Origin: Anaerolineales bacterium
Lineage (GTDB): Bacteria > Chloroflexota > Anaerolineae > Anaerolineales > Villigracilaceae
Direction of reading: 5' to 3'
Assembly (NCBI GenBank): GCA_020851785.1
Contig: JADZCC010000013.1
Coordinates: 39,370 to 103,369 of the forward strand
DNA: 64,000 nt
Part shown: positions 1 to 9,094 of the stretch, piece by piece
Layout: each line of letters begins with the position of its first letter
Position numbering within the stretch: position 1 is the stretch's first letter
Translations under genes and position numbers: made by a program
Notes under the pieces: generated by a model
What the model was told of the DNA's origin: nothing
Database searches by the model: none
The model's input: only the letters and a program-made list of their open reading frames with translations

Positions 1-239
1 ATCGTTTCGTTCTTATGGTCGTCCCGTTCAAATTTAATCCGGCCCTTCAAAATCACATACATGGACTCGGAAACTTCCCCCTGGCGAAAAATTACCTGAT
101 TCGGTTTGGCCGAAAAATGAACAGAGCCTTTCGCCAGCGCTTGCAAACATTCGGCAGAAAAGGGCGCAAGGCTGGCAAATTTCCGCAAAACTTCCAAACG
201 GCTTGTTTGTTTATTTTTGACCATAGGTGTATCAAGCAT
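1..239 (-). CDS. Cyclic-nucleotide-binding (Crp/Fnr-type sensor) domain protein, partial
   Basis: The complement strand reads from an ATG at 239 to the window edge without a stop (79 codons seen); an in-frame TAG lies directly before that ATG, and a second ATG at 224 is an alternative start. The peptide has the start of a cNMP-binding fold: a helix with 'LRKFASLAPFS', then 'VIFRQGE' and 'MYVILKGRIKFE', the usual first beta-roll strands of Crp/Fnr and cNMP-gated proteins. The C-terminal part, which would show a DNA-binding helix-turn-helix or another effector, lies outside the window, so regulator versus transporter/kinase-linked sensor cannot be decided. No strong Shine-Dalgarno is visible for either start. 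Confidence 0.75.
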   Translation of the reverse strand, partial: MLDTPMVKNKQTSRLEVLRKFASLAPFSAECLQALAKGSVHFSAKPNQVIFRQGEVSESMYVILKGRIKFERDDHKNET

Positions 240-354
240 CTAAAACCGCCATCCATTGCCCAAATCAATCTGTTGGGCGCGTTATTTTGATGGGGATTGT
301 AGTATTTTTCTCAGCGGGAATCCTTTTTTGCAACTTTCTTAACAGGCTTTCAAT

Positions 355-1389
355 TTACGCGCCAATCAACCCAAGCAGGGCCGCATAGCTGGCGGGGATG
401 ATTCGCGGAGCCGCAAATGAATCGGCGATGATGGCCGGGTCTTTCATCCCGTGACCTGTACAAACCACGACGACGCGCCTGCCGCGCGCTTCAAACTTGC
501 CGACGGCTGATTCAGCCAACAGGCCAGCCAGCCCCGCGGCAGAGGCCGGTTCCACCCACACGCCTTCTTCCGCCAAAATCTTTTGCGCGGCTAAAATTTG
601 TTCGTCGGAAACGGCGCTGATTTTCCCGTTCGATTCCTGGGCGGCGGCCAAGGCTTGCTCGCCGCGGGCGGGGCGACCGATGCGAATGGCGGTGGCGATG
701 GTCTCTGGTTTTTCCACGGCCTGCCCCAACACGAGCGGAGCGGCTCCGGCGGCCTGAACGCCCAACAATTGCGGCAAGCCCTTTTGATATTGTTTGAAGC
801 CGGCCCAATAGGAGGTGATGTTGCCCGCGTTGCCAACCGGCAGGCACAACCAATCGGGCGCGGAACCCAGCTCGTCGCAAATTTCAAACGCGGCGGTCTT
901 TTGGCCTTCAATGCGGAACGGATTAATCGAATTGACCAAAGCAATCGGCGTCTTTTGGGTAATTTCAACCACCAGGGCCAGCGCATCGTCAAACGACCCC
1001 TGGATTTGAATCACTTCCGCGCCATAGGCAATCGCCCCGGCCAACTTCCCCGCCGCCACCTTGCCTTCGGGAATCAAAACGATGGCGCGCACGCCAGCGC
1101 GGGCCGCGTAGGCCGCGGCCGAGGCGGCCGTGTTCCCGGTGGAGGCGCAAATGACGGTTTGCGCGCCGCGCCCCACAGCTTCGCTAATCGCCGAGGTCAT
1201 CCCGCGATCTTTGAACGAGCCGGTTGGGTTCAGTCCCTCAAACTTAATGAATAATTCGCAGTCCAACTCCGCGCTCAAACGCGGCATGGGGATTAAGGGC
1301 GTATTTCCCTCAAGGAGGGAAATGGTTTTCGTGTGCGCGGGCAGGTCTAGAAAATGCCCATAGCGTTGAATCAAGCCTTGATAGGTCAT
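355..1389 (-). CDS. thrC: Threonine synthase
   Basis: PLP-dependent enzyme converting O-phospho-L-homoserine to L-threonine in the cytoplasm, the last step of threonine biosynthesis. At 344 residues it matches the short bacterial class. The PLP lysine is K60 in 'GSFKDRGM', followed by the phosphate/amide-binding 'STGNTAASAAAYAARAG' stretch and the late 'PVGNAGNITSYW' glycine loop. It is transcribed divergently from thrB, so the two last threonine-pathway genes share the 87-base region 1390-1476. The ATG at 1389 is preceded by a GGAG-type ribosome-binding site and a TATAAT at 1418-1423. No attenuator or riboswitch was seen. Confidence 0.95.
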   Translation of the reverse strand: MTYQGLIQRYGHFLDLPAHTKTISLLEGNTPLIPMPRLSAELDCELFIKFEGLNPTGSFKDRGMTSAISEAVGRGAQTVICASTGNTAASAAAYAARAGVRAIVLIPEGKVAAGKLAGAIAYGAEVIQIQGSFDDALALVVEITQKTPIALVNSINPFRIEGQKTAAFEICDELGSAPDWLCLPVGNAGNITSYWAGFKQYQKGLPQLLGVQAAGAAPLVLGQAVEKPETIATAIRIGRPARGEQALAAAQESNGKISAVSDEQILAAQKILAEEGVWVEPASAAGLAGLLAESAVGKFEARGRRVVVVCTGHGMKDPAIIADSFAAPRIIPASYAALLGLIGA

Positions 1390-1417
1390 CTCAACTCCAA
1401 AGTCCAGAATGATGCGA

Positions 1418-1423
1418 ATTATA
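1418..1423 (-). promoter_or_regulatory. -10 box of thrC promoter
   Basis: On the complement strand the hexamer TATAAT occurs within GGGTATAAT, 28 bases before the thrC start, giving a short leader with a GGAG ribosome-binding site. No convincing -35 element was found. It sits in the divergent thrC/thrB region. Confidence 0.55.
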
Positions 1424-1439
1424 CCCAGCCAGTCGCAAA

Positions 1440-1470
1440 TTGACGAAATCCATCCGCAGTATTATATAAT
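1440..1470 (+). promoter_or_regulatory. thrB promoter, probably leaderless
   Basis: TTGACG at 1440-1445 and TATAAT at 1465-1470 are separated by 19 bases. The -10 box ends only 6 bases before the thrB ATG at 1477 and no Shine-Dalgarno can fit, so transcription should start at or next to the start codon. Confidence 0.6.
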
Positions 1471-1476
1471 GGCGGG

Positions 1477-2361
1477 ATGATAAAAATCCGCGTCCCCGCC
1501 ACTTCTGCCAATTTAGGACCCGGCTTCGACTGCCTGGGCCTCGCTTTAGATATTTGGAACGAAATTACTTTTGAAACCGCTTACAAATTAACCTATCAGG
1601 CGTTTGGCGAAGGCTCGGAGAAATTAAATAAAGGAACCCGGAACCTGCTTACCAAGGCCTACGCGCTCGTGTATGAGATTTGCGGAAAAAAAATTACGGG
1701 CGTGAAGGTTTCCGCCGAGAATAAAATTTTTATGAGTAGTGGGCTTGGCTCCAGCGCCGCCGCCATTGTCGCCGGGCTGTACGGCGCAAACCTGACCTTG
1801 GGCGAACCGCTGAACAAGCAGGAGTTGCTCAACCTGGCGGTGCATTTGGAAGGTCACCCAGATAACGTCGCTCCGGCGTTCCTCGGCGGGCTGGTGATTT
1901 CGCTCACCGCAGGCGAGGAATTGATCTGGCGCAAACACGAACTTCCAGACTGGACGGTGGTAATCGTTAAGCCGCAAGTGGAGTGGCTGACAAAATCTGC
2001 GCGGGCTGTTTTGCCCAAATCCTTTTCACGCAATGACGCAACCTACAACATTGGACGCGCGGCGCTGGTCGTGGAAGCCTTACGCAACGGCGATTTGGAA
2101 CTGCTTCAAAAAGTCATGGATGATCGAATTCACCAGTCGTATCGGCTGAAGCACATTACCGGCGGCATGGCGGCGTATAAAACCGCCAAGAGCTTTGGCG
2201 CGGCGGCGCTTTCCGGCGCGGGCCCATCCATCATCAATTTTGTCCATCCGCAAGACGCGGAAAAAGCCAAAAAAGAAATTGCGGCGGCCTTTGAGGAACG
2301 CGAGATCGAGACGAAATCCATCGTTACAAACCCCAGTGGAATCGGCGCACACATGATATAA
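1477..2361 (+). CDS. thrB: Homoserine kinase
   Basis: GHMP-family kinase that phosphorylates L-homoserine with ATP to give O-phosphohomoserine, the substrate of the neighbouring threonine synthase. All three GHMP motifs are visible: N-terminal 'VPATSANLGPGFDCLG', the ATP phosphate loop 'SSGLGSSAAAIVAG', and the C-terminal 'AALSGAGPSIINF'. The length of 294 residues is typical. The start is fixed by alignment of the N-terminal motif, which begins six residues after the Met. The gene ends at a strong hairpin terminator that overlaps its stop codon. Confidence 0.95.
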   Translation: MIKIRVPATSANLGPGFDCLGLALDIWNEITFETAYKLTYQAFGEGSEKLNKGTRNLLTKAYALVYEICGKKITGVKVSAENKIFMSSGLGSSAAAIVAGLYGANLTLGEPLNKQELLNLAVHLEGHPDNVAPAFLGGLVISLTAGEELIWRKHELPDWTVVIVKPQVEWLTKSARAVLPKSFSRNDATYNIGRAALVVEALRNGDLELLQKVMDDRIHQSYRLKHITGGMAAYKTAKSFGAAALSGAGPSIINFVHPQDAEKAKKEIAAAFEEREIETKSIVTNPSGIGAHMI

Positions 2362-2390
2362 AACTCCTCCCGAAATCGGGAGGAGTTTTA
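2361..2390. terminator. Bidirectional hairpin between thrB and the TerC gene
   Basis: A perfect 13-base inverted repeat (2361-2373 with 2376-2388) around a two-base centre, with a G/C core CTCCTCCCGA and A/T-rich flanks, lies between the convergent thrB and TerC-type genes. It would form an intrinsic terminator for either transcript. Confidence 0.8.
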
Positions 2391-2429
2391 CTATTTCACG
2401 CCTCGCAGGGCAAGGTAAGCCTTGTCTTG

Positions 2430-3299
2430 CTATTTCTTTTTCGCGCCAGGCTTTTGCTTTCTTCCAGCATTTGGCTTTGGCGCTTTGACAGCAGTCGGCT
2501 TGACCGCAGGTTTCACTTCAGGTTTTACTTCAGGCGTAGTTTCCACCTGATAGGGATCGCGCAGATGCACCGGCTCCACATGGTCGCCGCGCACGCGCAG
2601 GTTGATAATCTCCACAAAGACTGAGAAGGCCATGGCGAAGTAAATATAACCTTTCGGAATGTGTTGATCGAAACCGTCCGCAATCAAGGTCAAGCCAATC
2701 ATCAGGAGGAAACTCAACGCCAAGATCTTAACCGTTGGGTGTTTCTCCACAAATTCGCTAATCGGCCTAGCCGTAAAGATCATCACCAAGGCCGCCACGA
2801 TCACCGCAATGACCATAATGGCGATATCTTCCGCCATGCCCACGGCCGTAATCACCGAATCCAGCGAGAAGACGATATCCAAAATCATAATTTGAAGCAC
2901 GACGCCCCAAAAATTTGCGGCGACTTTAGCCACAGCGCGCCCGCCATGGCCTTCAAGTTTTTCGTGGATCTCATGGGTGCTTTTCCAAAGCAGGAAGAGC
3001 CCGCCAATAATTAAAATAATATCCTTCCCGGAAATTCCAATTTCAAACCAGGGCAAAGTAAACAGGTCTTCTTTTAGCCCAATCACCCAGTTGATTGAAA
3101 ACAGCAAGGCCACGCGGGAAAGGACCGCGGCCAAAATGCCGGTCGTGCGGACTTTTTGCTGGTCTTGAATCGGTAGCTTTCCGGCGAGGATGGAAATGAA
3201 GATGATGTTATCCACGCCCAGCACCAATTCCAACGCCACCAGCGTGAGGAGCGCCACCCAACCTTCGGGTTGCGTAATCCAGTCAAAATGAGGACCCAT
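2430..3299 (-). CDS. TerC family integral membrane protein
   Basis: Polytopic membrane protein of the TerC/Alx/YkoY family, whose members are linked to metal homeostasis (manganese export, or metalation of exported enzymes) and to tellurite resistance. The first helix holds the family signature 'ELVLGVDNIIFISILAG' with conserved acidic D and N; a second acidic motif, 'LDIVFSLDSVITAVGMAEDI', occurs mid-protein. About seven hydrophobic segments are present. From about residue 245 the protein changes to a soluble tail of Lys-Pro repeats (EVKP, AVKP, APKP) ending in a lysine run, which is longer than usual for the family. The start has an AGGAG site eight bases upstream. The substrate cannot be told from sequence, and no yybP-ykoY-type riboswitch fits in the short upstream gap. 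Confidence 0.88.
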   Translation of the reverse strand: MGPHFDWITQPEGWVALLTLVALELVLGVDNIIFISILAGKLPIQDQQKVRTTGILAAVLSRVALLFSINWVIGLKEDLFTLPWFEIGISGKDIILIIGGLFLLWKSTHEIHEKLEGHGGRAVAKVAANFWGVVLQIMILDIVFSLDSVITAVGMAEDIAIMVIAVIVAALVMIFTARPISEFVEKHPTVKILALSFLLMIGLTLIADGFDQHIPKGYIYFAMAFSVFVEIINLRVRGDHVEPVHLRDPYQVETTPEVKPEVKPAVKPTAVKAPKPNAGRKQKPGAKKK

Positions 3300-3355
3300 G
3301 TAATACTCCTAAAATAGAATAAGCGATTTTACCAAACTAACTTTCAAACGCGCCC

Positions 3356-4474
3356 TTACTCGCCCGTTAAAAAGGTCGCTTCCACCGTCATGCCCCAGCG
3401 CACGGGCTGGTCGGATTTATCCACCTGAATCTGCACGGTGTACAGCACGTCGCCGCCCTGAAGCGCGTACGCATCGCTGATCTCTATTACCGCGCCGGTT
3501 AAGGTTACATTTGAAAGCGCGTCTGGAACCATCGAAACTTTTTGGCCGAGCTTGATCTTCACCACTTCAAGTTCGGTCACGTCCGTGGTTTTGACGACCC
3601 AGCCGCTATAGTCTGCAACGCTGACAATTCGCGTGGTGGGGCCCGCCTGCTGACCGACTTCCACATTCACTTCAGCAATCACGCCGTCAAACGGAGCGAC
3701 GATCACATAATTGGAGAGCGCGTCTTGAGCGGCTTCCAAATTTGCTTTGACCAAAGCCAGTTGTTCCGCGTTGGGTCCGTCCAGGCTAATCTCGTACTGA
3801 TGTTTGGCTTCAGCTTCGTTGGCCAGCGCCAAATCATAGGCGGCGCGCACATCGTCGCGCTTGCGTTGATCCTCTTCCAGGTCGCGGTTCGCCTGATTCA
3901 AATCTTCCTGCGCGCGTTCCAATTCATCCTCAGCAGATTTCCGCTTGGAATTGTCCTCGTCCAAATCCTTGTATTTATCAAATTCTTTTTGCGCGTCTTC
4001 CAAATCCTCGGTGCGGTCTTCAATCACGGCTTTGGCGTCTTCGATTTGATCTTCAATATCGTCCACGTTCAAATCTTCCCACTTCTTCTCGGCCGTCGCG
4101 CGGGCCTTTTGAGCGGAAAGATAAGCCTGCCAGAGTTGCGCGCGATCGCCGCTGGCGTTCCGCAGAAGCGCATCATAGGCATTTTGCGCGACGACGACTT
4201 GCGCTTCGGCCGCGCCCGAGTTTGCGAGGCGGGAGAGAACATCTCCCTCGCGGACGGTATCGCCCTGCTTAACCAGAAGCGCTTCCACTACGCCAGGGGC
4301 CTGAAACGATAAATTCGTCGCGCGGATGGGTTCCAAGCGCCCTTCAGCAATCACCTCTTCGGGCGGCGCAATCGTCTCCGCGGGAGAAGCGGTAGCCGGG
4401 GCGTTGCCGCAAGCCGCCAACAACAAGCTAAAGATCGTCAAAATTACAATCGCGTTCAAAGTATTCTTCTTCAT
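3356..4474 (-). CDS. HlyD/MacA-type efflux adaptor lipoprotein
   Basis: Membrane-fusion/adaptor subunit of the ABC export system encoded just upstream. The chosen ATG at 4474 follows an AAAGG site; it begins a lipoprotein signal with lipobox 'LLLAAC' (C22). An earlier ATG at 4501 would abut the permease stop and lacks such a site. After the signal come a biotinyl-lipoyl-like half ('GVVEALLVKQGDTVREGDVLSRL'), an unusually long charged coiled coil (about residues 110-230, rich in Glu/Asp/Lys), the second lipoyl half ('YVIVAPFDGVIAEVNVEVGQ') and a beta-barrel domain. Length 372 residues. It is the last gene of a nine-gene minus-strand operon. As a lipid-anchored adaptor it would sit on the outer face of the cytoplasmic membrane. 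Confidence 0.9.
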   Translation of the reverse strand: MKKNTLNAIVILTIFSLLLAACGNAPATASPAETIAPPEEVIAEGRLEPIRATNLSFQAPGVVEALLVKQGDTVREGDVLSRLANSGAAEAQVVVAQNAYDALLRNASGDRAQLWQAYLSAQKARATAEKKWEDLNVDDIEDQIEDAKAVIEDRTEDLEDAQKEFDKYKDLDEDNSKRKSAEDELERAQEDLNQANRDLEEDQRKRDDVRAAYDLALANEAEAKHQYEISLDGPNAEQLALVKANLEAAQDALSNYVIVAPFDGVIAEVNVEVGQQAGPTTRIVSVADYSGWVVKTTDVTELEVVKIKLGQKVSMVPDALSNVTLTGAVIEISDAYALQGGDVLYTVQIQVDKSDQPVRWGMTVEATFLTGE

Positions 4475-4503
4475 ATTAAACCTTTTCAATTTATGATTCA
4501 TTT

Positions 4504-6936
4504 TTATTCGTAGGCCAACACTTCGCGGATGGTTAAACGCGCCGCATTCCGCGCCGGTAAGACCGAGCCCAACACGGAAAGTAAAATAATCAGCCCGAGC
4601 CAGATGGCGTATCCCAGATAGGTGAAGACCACCGTAATGGGCGATTCAAAAACCGTAATCGCCAGAATGTAGGACAAGCCGTATGAAATTGGGATGGAAA
4701 GGAAAATGGCCAGCACAAACGAAACCAGGCCAATCACCAGGCCTTCGCCAATCACCGTGCGCATGATGGAACGGTCGTCGGCGCCGATGGCGCGCATAAT
4801 GCCAATCTCGCGCGTGCGCTCCAAGACGTTCATGCCCATCGTTCCGGTCAGCCCCATGGCCCCAACAATCGCCGTCAAAATCGCCATGATCAAAAGGAAG
4901 GTCACCAGAATATCAATGCTTTCCGTCACGGTATCCAGCGAAGCCAGCCCCGATTCCGCCTGACGCACCTTAAAACCATTGGCGCGGAAGTAATCGTCCA
5001 ACTGTTCCGCGATCCGATCTTGAACGGCGCGGCCATGCTCTTTGGTCACCACCCGAAACGAGTACGAACGATTCGCCAAATGGAGCGCCTGTTCCGAATA
5101 TTCAAAGGGCGTATAGGCCAAAATGCCATCGCGTCCGACAAACTTGAAAATGCCAACCACTTGCCAATTTTCATCCTTGCCGTTCACTCTCAACGGCAGG
5201 GTGTCGCCCACCTGCAAGCCGGGAAAATAATTTTCAATCGCTTCGCTAACCACCAGTTTACGCACGTCGTCTGGGCGAATCCAGCGCCCCGAAGCTAAAA
5301 TCGGGTTGACCAGTTCTGTCTCCGCGGGCGGGGCCAGCAGGTTGATGTTATCCGCCACGGTTCCATTCGGGTAGAGCAGTTCCGCCGCCATAAATTGCCA
5401 GCCTTCGATTTTCTCAACCCCATCCACGCGGGAGGCAAATTCTCTCACTTTATTGATGCGGTAGGGTTGATCAAAATCCAAAGTCACGTCGGCGCGAAAG
5501 TAACTGCCCAGTTCGTCAATGAACGAGCGCAAACTCGCCTGCACATTAAAGACCGCAATGAAAATCGCGCCGCCCATTGTTAAGGTAAACAAGGTGAGCA
5601 TTAAACGACTGCGCTTGCGAAACGTGTTTCGTAAAGAGATCGTAAACGAGCGCGGAAAGTGAATGCCGCGAGCGGCTAAAACGCGCGTCACGCGCACCAA
5701 CGCCCAATCCAGCCAGTTGAGGCGCTGATTTTCGCCAGTTTGCGGCTGAGCTTCATCGTTAGCCATGTCGTTGCTCAAAGCGCGCAGAACGGTGATTCGC
5801 GAGCCTTTCAAAACCGGACCCAGCCCGGCCAACAACGGAGCCAGCAAGCCCACCGAAATTTGAATCGCGAGGGCCACCGGTTCAATGCGATAATTCAGCA
5901 AGACAAAACCCAATTTATCCGCCATAAATAAAGCCAGGCGATACGCGCCGCTTCCGCCCAGCGGCACGGCCACCAACAACGCCAAAAACGCAAAGGCGAT
6001 GATCAGCGCCAGATACATCGTCAAAACCTGACGATTCCTCCCGCCAATTAATTTGATCACGCCGATATGCCGATAATGTTGATTCAACAACGCGCTTAAC
6101 GTGTTGGCGATTAACGAACTTGAAAGCAAGACGATCAAAATCCCCAGCGCCAGCAAAATTCCCAGCACGGCATTAATCGTATCGCCCAGCGGATGTTTAT
6201 TCGTTTCCGAAAACCTCGAACGCAAAACGGCCACGCCGCCTTTTTCCAGTTTATCTTTCAAGTCCGAACCCACATCGCGGATGCGCTGGCTGTCGTTCTG
6301 ATCGCCGGTGACGGTAATCAGGGCGCGATTGAACGTTTCGGGTTGCTTCAGCGTTTGCATGGTTTCCATCACCGTATAGCCATACGGCGCGGCCAAAAAA
6401 TCTCCAGCGCCCGTCGAAGCGTCCTTCACAAAGCCAACCACTTTCAAAGATTTGGTCGAGCCGTCGGCCAGTTCAAAGACCAGGTTGTCGCCAATGGCGA
6501 TTTCCAGATCGTCGAGGATGTCATCTTCTAAGAGGACTTCATCCTTTTGCGCTTCCACCTGACCTGAAACCGGAATCAGCAAATTGACCTGATTCTCGCT
6601 GAAGCTTTCAAACCCAACCAGGTCAATGCTCACCCATTGCTGACTGTTTTCCGCGCGCACGCGAAAGCTCGCCACGCGGCGCACTTCCGCTTCTTTTACG
6701 CCGCGCGCATTCCGAATGGAAGAACGAACGTCGTCTCCAAAACCAGACGTGCGAAATTCGATATTCGCCGGGTTGTTCGCCGCGTAGGAAATGCCCAAAT
6801 CATGCGAGATGATTTTATACGCGCCTGCAATGACGCCAATCGAAAATACGCCCACGCCAATAGATAAAACCACCAGCAAGGTTCTGGCTTTGTTATCCCA
6901 TAAATCATGAAAAATCTTACGCCAACGAGGTCTCAT
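4504..6936 (-). CDS. ABC transporter permease, two FtsX domains
   Basis: Membrane subunit of 810 residues with duplicated MacB_PCD-FtsX architecture: a first TM helix near residues 16-38, a large extracytoplasmic domain, a three-helix FtsX unit (about 265-385), a second anchor TM near 440, a second extracytoplasmic domain and a final FtsX unit (about 680-805) containing 'MNVLERTREIGIMRAIGA', the coupling-helix motif typical of FtsX/LolCE-type permeases. Such permeases are mechanotransmission or lipophilic-substrate exporters rather than classical channels. Two ATPases and the HlyD adaptor are in the same operon; the stop of this gene lies just before the adaptor. The substrate is unknown; export of a lipid, peptide or antibiotic is possible. 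Confidence 0.9.
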   Translation of the reverse strand: MRPRWRKIFHDLWDNKARTLLVVLSIGVGVFSIGVIAGAYKIISHDLGISYAANNPANIEFRTSGFGDDVRSSIRNARGVKEAEVRRVASFRVRAENSQQWVSIDLVGFESFSENQVNLLIPVSGQVEAQKDEVLLEDDILDDLEIAIGDNLVFELADGSTKSLKVVGFVKDASTGAGDFLAAPYGYTVMETMQTLKQPETFNRALITVTGDQNDSQRIRDVGSDLKDKLEKGGVAVLRSRFSETNKHPLGDTINAVLGILLALGILIVLLSSSLIANTLSALLNQHYRHIGVIKLIGGRNRQVLTMYLALIIAFAFLALLVAVPLGGSGAYRLALFMADKLGFVLLNYRIEPVALAIQISVGLLAPLLAGLGPVLKGSRITVLRALSNDMANDEAQPQTGENQRLNWLDWALVRVTRVLAARGIHFPRSFTISLRNTFRKRSRLMLTLFTLTMGGAIFIAVFNVQASLRSFIDELGSYFRADVTLDFDQPYRINKVREFASRVDGVEKIEGWQFMAAELLYPNGTVADNINLLAPPAETELVNPILASGRWIRPDDVRKLVVSEAIENYFPGLQVGDTLPLRVNGKDENWQVVGIFKFVGRDGILAYTPFEYSEQALHLANRSYSFRVVTKEHGRAVQDRIAEQLDDYFRANGFKVRQAESGLASLDTVTESIDILVTFLLIMAILTAIVGAMGLTGTMGMNVLERTREIGIMRAIGADDRSIMRTVIGEGLVIGLVSFVLAIFLSIPISYGLSYILAITVFESPITVVFTYLGYAIWLGLIILLSVLGSVLPARNAARLTIREVLAYE

Positions 6937-6999
6937 AGTTACTTTCAGATTCAGGCCCGACGCGCCAGGGTAAAACCGGAATGTATCGGGCGTTATGTT

Positions 7000-9069
7000 T
7001 TACTTCAACAATTCGCTCACTTCGCCGCCCGCATATGGCTTGATGGCAACGTCCTTGACGCCTGCGCGCAAAAATTGCGTCACGCGTTCCGGGTTGATAG
7101 CCGAGGTGAGGACAATTGTCTTCGCCAGCAGACCTGCTTTTGAAAGCGCGGCCAACACATCGGTCAGGGCCAGCGCCGCGATGTTCTCATCCACCAAAAT
7201 CAAATCCGCTTCAGGGAATTTCTGCAAATCGGCAGATTGGGTCAACTTAATCTTTGTGCCTTTTAGCAATTCGGCAAAAAGTTTCGCCCAATCATCGTTA
7301 TCGTCAATCAACAAAATGCTTTTGACGTTCCCCGCCTCCACGGCTTGATCGTTCGACTTGCCGCGCGGCATGAAAATTGCAACCGTTGTACCTTTGCCTT
7401 CTTCGCTGACCAAAGCGGCGCGCCCCTGCGATTGCGAAACGACATGCAAAGCGGCAGGCAAACCCAAGCCATGATGCGCGGTTCCGCGCGTGGAATAAAA
7501 CGGCGACCAGACTTTTTGCTGGGACTCCACAGACATGCCCGCGCCGTCATCTTCCACGCGGATTTCAACCACGCCGCGCTCTTCGGTTGGCCGGGCCGTC
7601 ACTTGGATGGATTTCGCGCCCGCCTCGGCGGCGTTTTGCAAAATGTTGCCAATGGCGCGGGTCAGTTGGGTGCTGTCTGCAATCACATACGCGGCGGCCG
7701 GGTCCACTTGCACGCGAAGCGTTTGATTGGAGATACTGCGGTGTTGCGCGGCCGTCTGGACGATATCCGCAAGCAGGATTGAGCGCGGTTTCATCTCGCG
7801 CACCGCGCCGATGAGTTGTTCCTTCACCTGAATAATTTGCGCGGCGCTTTCAGAGATGAGATCCAAATCCTCTTTCAGCGATTCCACGTCTACCTGCCCG
7901 CTGGCAATTTCTTCGCGCAGGCGCGCCACCGTCAGCGAGATGGGGAGCGTCTTATTGCCGATCCAATGAATGGCTTCGGTGGAGGCGCTGGTGAGCGCTT
8001 CAAAGACTTTGTTGCGTAAAATCTCGGTGTGCGCTTCTTTGAGTTCGTCAATCAAATGGGCGTTATTAATCGCCACCGCCAAATGTTCGGCCATCGTCGT
8101 GAGCGTGGTGATGTCGTCTTCGGTGAAGGCGCGTTCTTCGGAGCTTTGAATGGTGACGGCGCCCAACGGCTTGCCGCCATAAATTAAAGGCAGGGCCATT
8201 TCAGAGCGGGTGTGCGGCAGGTTGGGGTTTTTGAAATGCACGCGCTCTTCGCCCACGTCCAACGCAATGCGGGCCTCGCCCATGGCAATGCACGCGCCAA
8301 TCATCGAATCGGTACCCACTTTCAGCTTATGTCCATCCGCCAGCATCGCTTTACCCGCCTTGCCGTAGCCGGCGCGCAGTTCCGCATATTCGCCCGCCGC
8401 GTCCAGCAAAAAGATTCCAGCGTAATACAAGCCATAGGCTTCGCAAATAATATTCACGGTTTGCGGGAGCAGTTTTTCAACGTCCAAAATGGAAGTGACT
8501 TCCTTGCCCACGCGGTTTGCGGCCTTCAATAAGCGCGAGCGCCGTTCCGCCTGCTTGTGCAGTTTTGAATTTTGATAGGCAATCGCCAGTTGATCGGCCA
8601 TCGTTTGCAAAGCGGCGATGTCTTCCTCGTGAAAAGCCGCCTCTTCCGTGGATTGAACGGTCAGCGCGCCGACGACCTCTTCCCCAACGATTAAGGGGAG
8701 CGCCATCTCGGAGCGGGTCTTGGGCAAATGCGGGTTTTCAAAGAAGACGGCTTCAGCGCCCACGTCCAACGCGATGCGGCCTTGCTTGTTGGCGATACAG
8801 GCGCCAATCATCGAGTTGCCGCCAATCGCTAGTTTGTGCTCGCCTTTGAGCATGTCCCGTCCGGGTTCGCCGCGCCCGGCCTTTAAAACCGCAAATTGAC
8901 CGGCTTCATCCACCAGGAAAATACCGGCGTAATAAAAGCCAAATTCATCGCAAATAATATCCACTGTGCGTTCAAATAAAACCAGCGGATCTAAAATGGT
9001 GGTGATGTTTTTGGCGGCGCGCGCGGCGGCTTTTAATAACGTAGCGTGTCTTTCGATTGAGTTTGTCAT
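7000..9069 (-). CDS. Soluble hybrid histidine kinase: GAF-GAF-kinase-receiver
   Basis: 689-residue cytoplasmic kinase without membrane segments. Domains in order: GAF1 (about 25-175), GAF2 (about 185-345), a short dimerisation region with a candidate phospho-acceptor H368 in 'EAIHWIGNK', a HATPase_c domain (N-box 'LTRAIGNILQNAAEA', G1 'VEDDGAGMS', G2 'GLGLPAALHVV') and a C-terminal receiver whose acceptor Asp lies in 'LILVDENI' and whose Lys is in 'VAIKPY'. The two GAFs are near-copies of each other. The H-box is not the usual HisKA type. The start has an AGAGG site. It lies between the lone receiver gene and the FtsX permease, so it probably senses a small ligand and controls or monitors the exporter. 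The signal and output are unknown. Confidence 0.9.
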   Translation of the reverse strand: MTNSIERHATLLKAAARAAKNITTILDPLVLFERTVDIICDEFGFYYAGIFLVDEAGQFAVLKAGRGEPGRDMLKGEHKLAIGGNSMIGACIANKQGRIALDVGAEAVFFENPHLPKTRSEMALPLIVGEEVVGALTVQSTEEAAFHEEDIAALQTMADQLAIAYQNSKLHKQAERRSRLLKAANRVGKEVTSILDVEKLLPQTVNIICEAYGLYYAGIFLLDAAGEYAELRAGYGKAGKAMLADGHKLKVGTDSMIGACIAMGEARIALDVGEERVHFKNPNLPHTRSEMALPLIYGGKPLGAVTIQSSEERAFTEDDITTLTTMAEHLAVAINNAHLIDELKEAHTEILRNKVFEALTSASTEAIHWIGNKTLPISLTVARLREEIASGQVDVESLKEDLDLISESAAQIIQVKEQLIGAVREMKPRSILLADIVQTAAQHRSISNQTLRVQVDPAAAYVIADSTQLTRAIGNILQNAAEAGAKSIQVTARPTEERGVVEIRVEDDGAGMSVESQQKVWSPFYSTRGTAHHGLGLPAALHVVSQSQGRAALVSEEGKGTTVAIFMPRGKSNDQAVEAGNVKSILLIDDNDDWAKLFAELLKGTKIKLTQSADLQKFPEADLILVDENIAALALTDVLAALSKAGLLAKTIVLTSAINPERVTQFLRAGVKDVAIKPYAGGEVSELLK

Positions 9070-9094
9070 CAGTTCCTCTTTAACAAATTGAAGG

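Noticed and set aside
598..1254. Long open frame (218 codons) on the plus strand across thrC
   Set aside because: It is antisense to a clear threonine synthase with intact motifs; its translation is low-complexity (Gly/Arg rich) with no family features.
3300..3355. Possible yybP-ykoY (manganese) riboswitch upstream of TerC
   Set aside because: Only 56 bases separate it from the adjacent gene; no paired element with the conserved loops is present.
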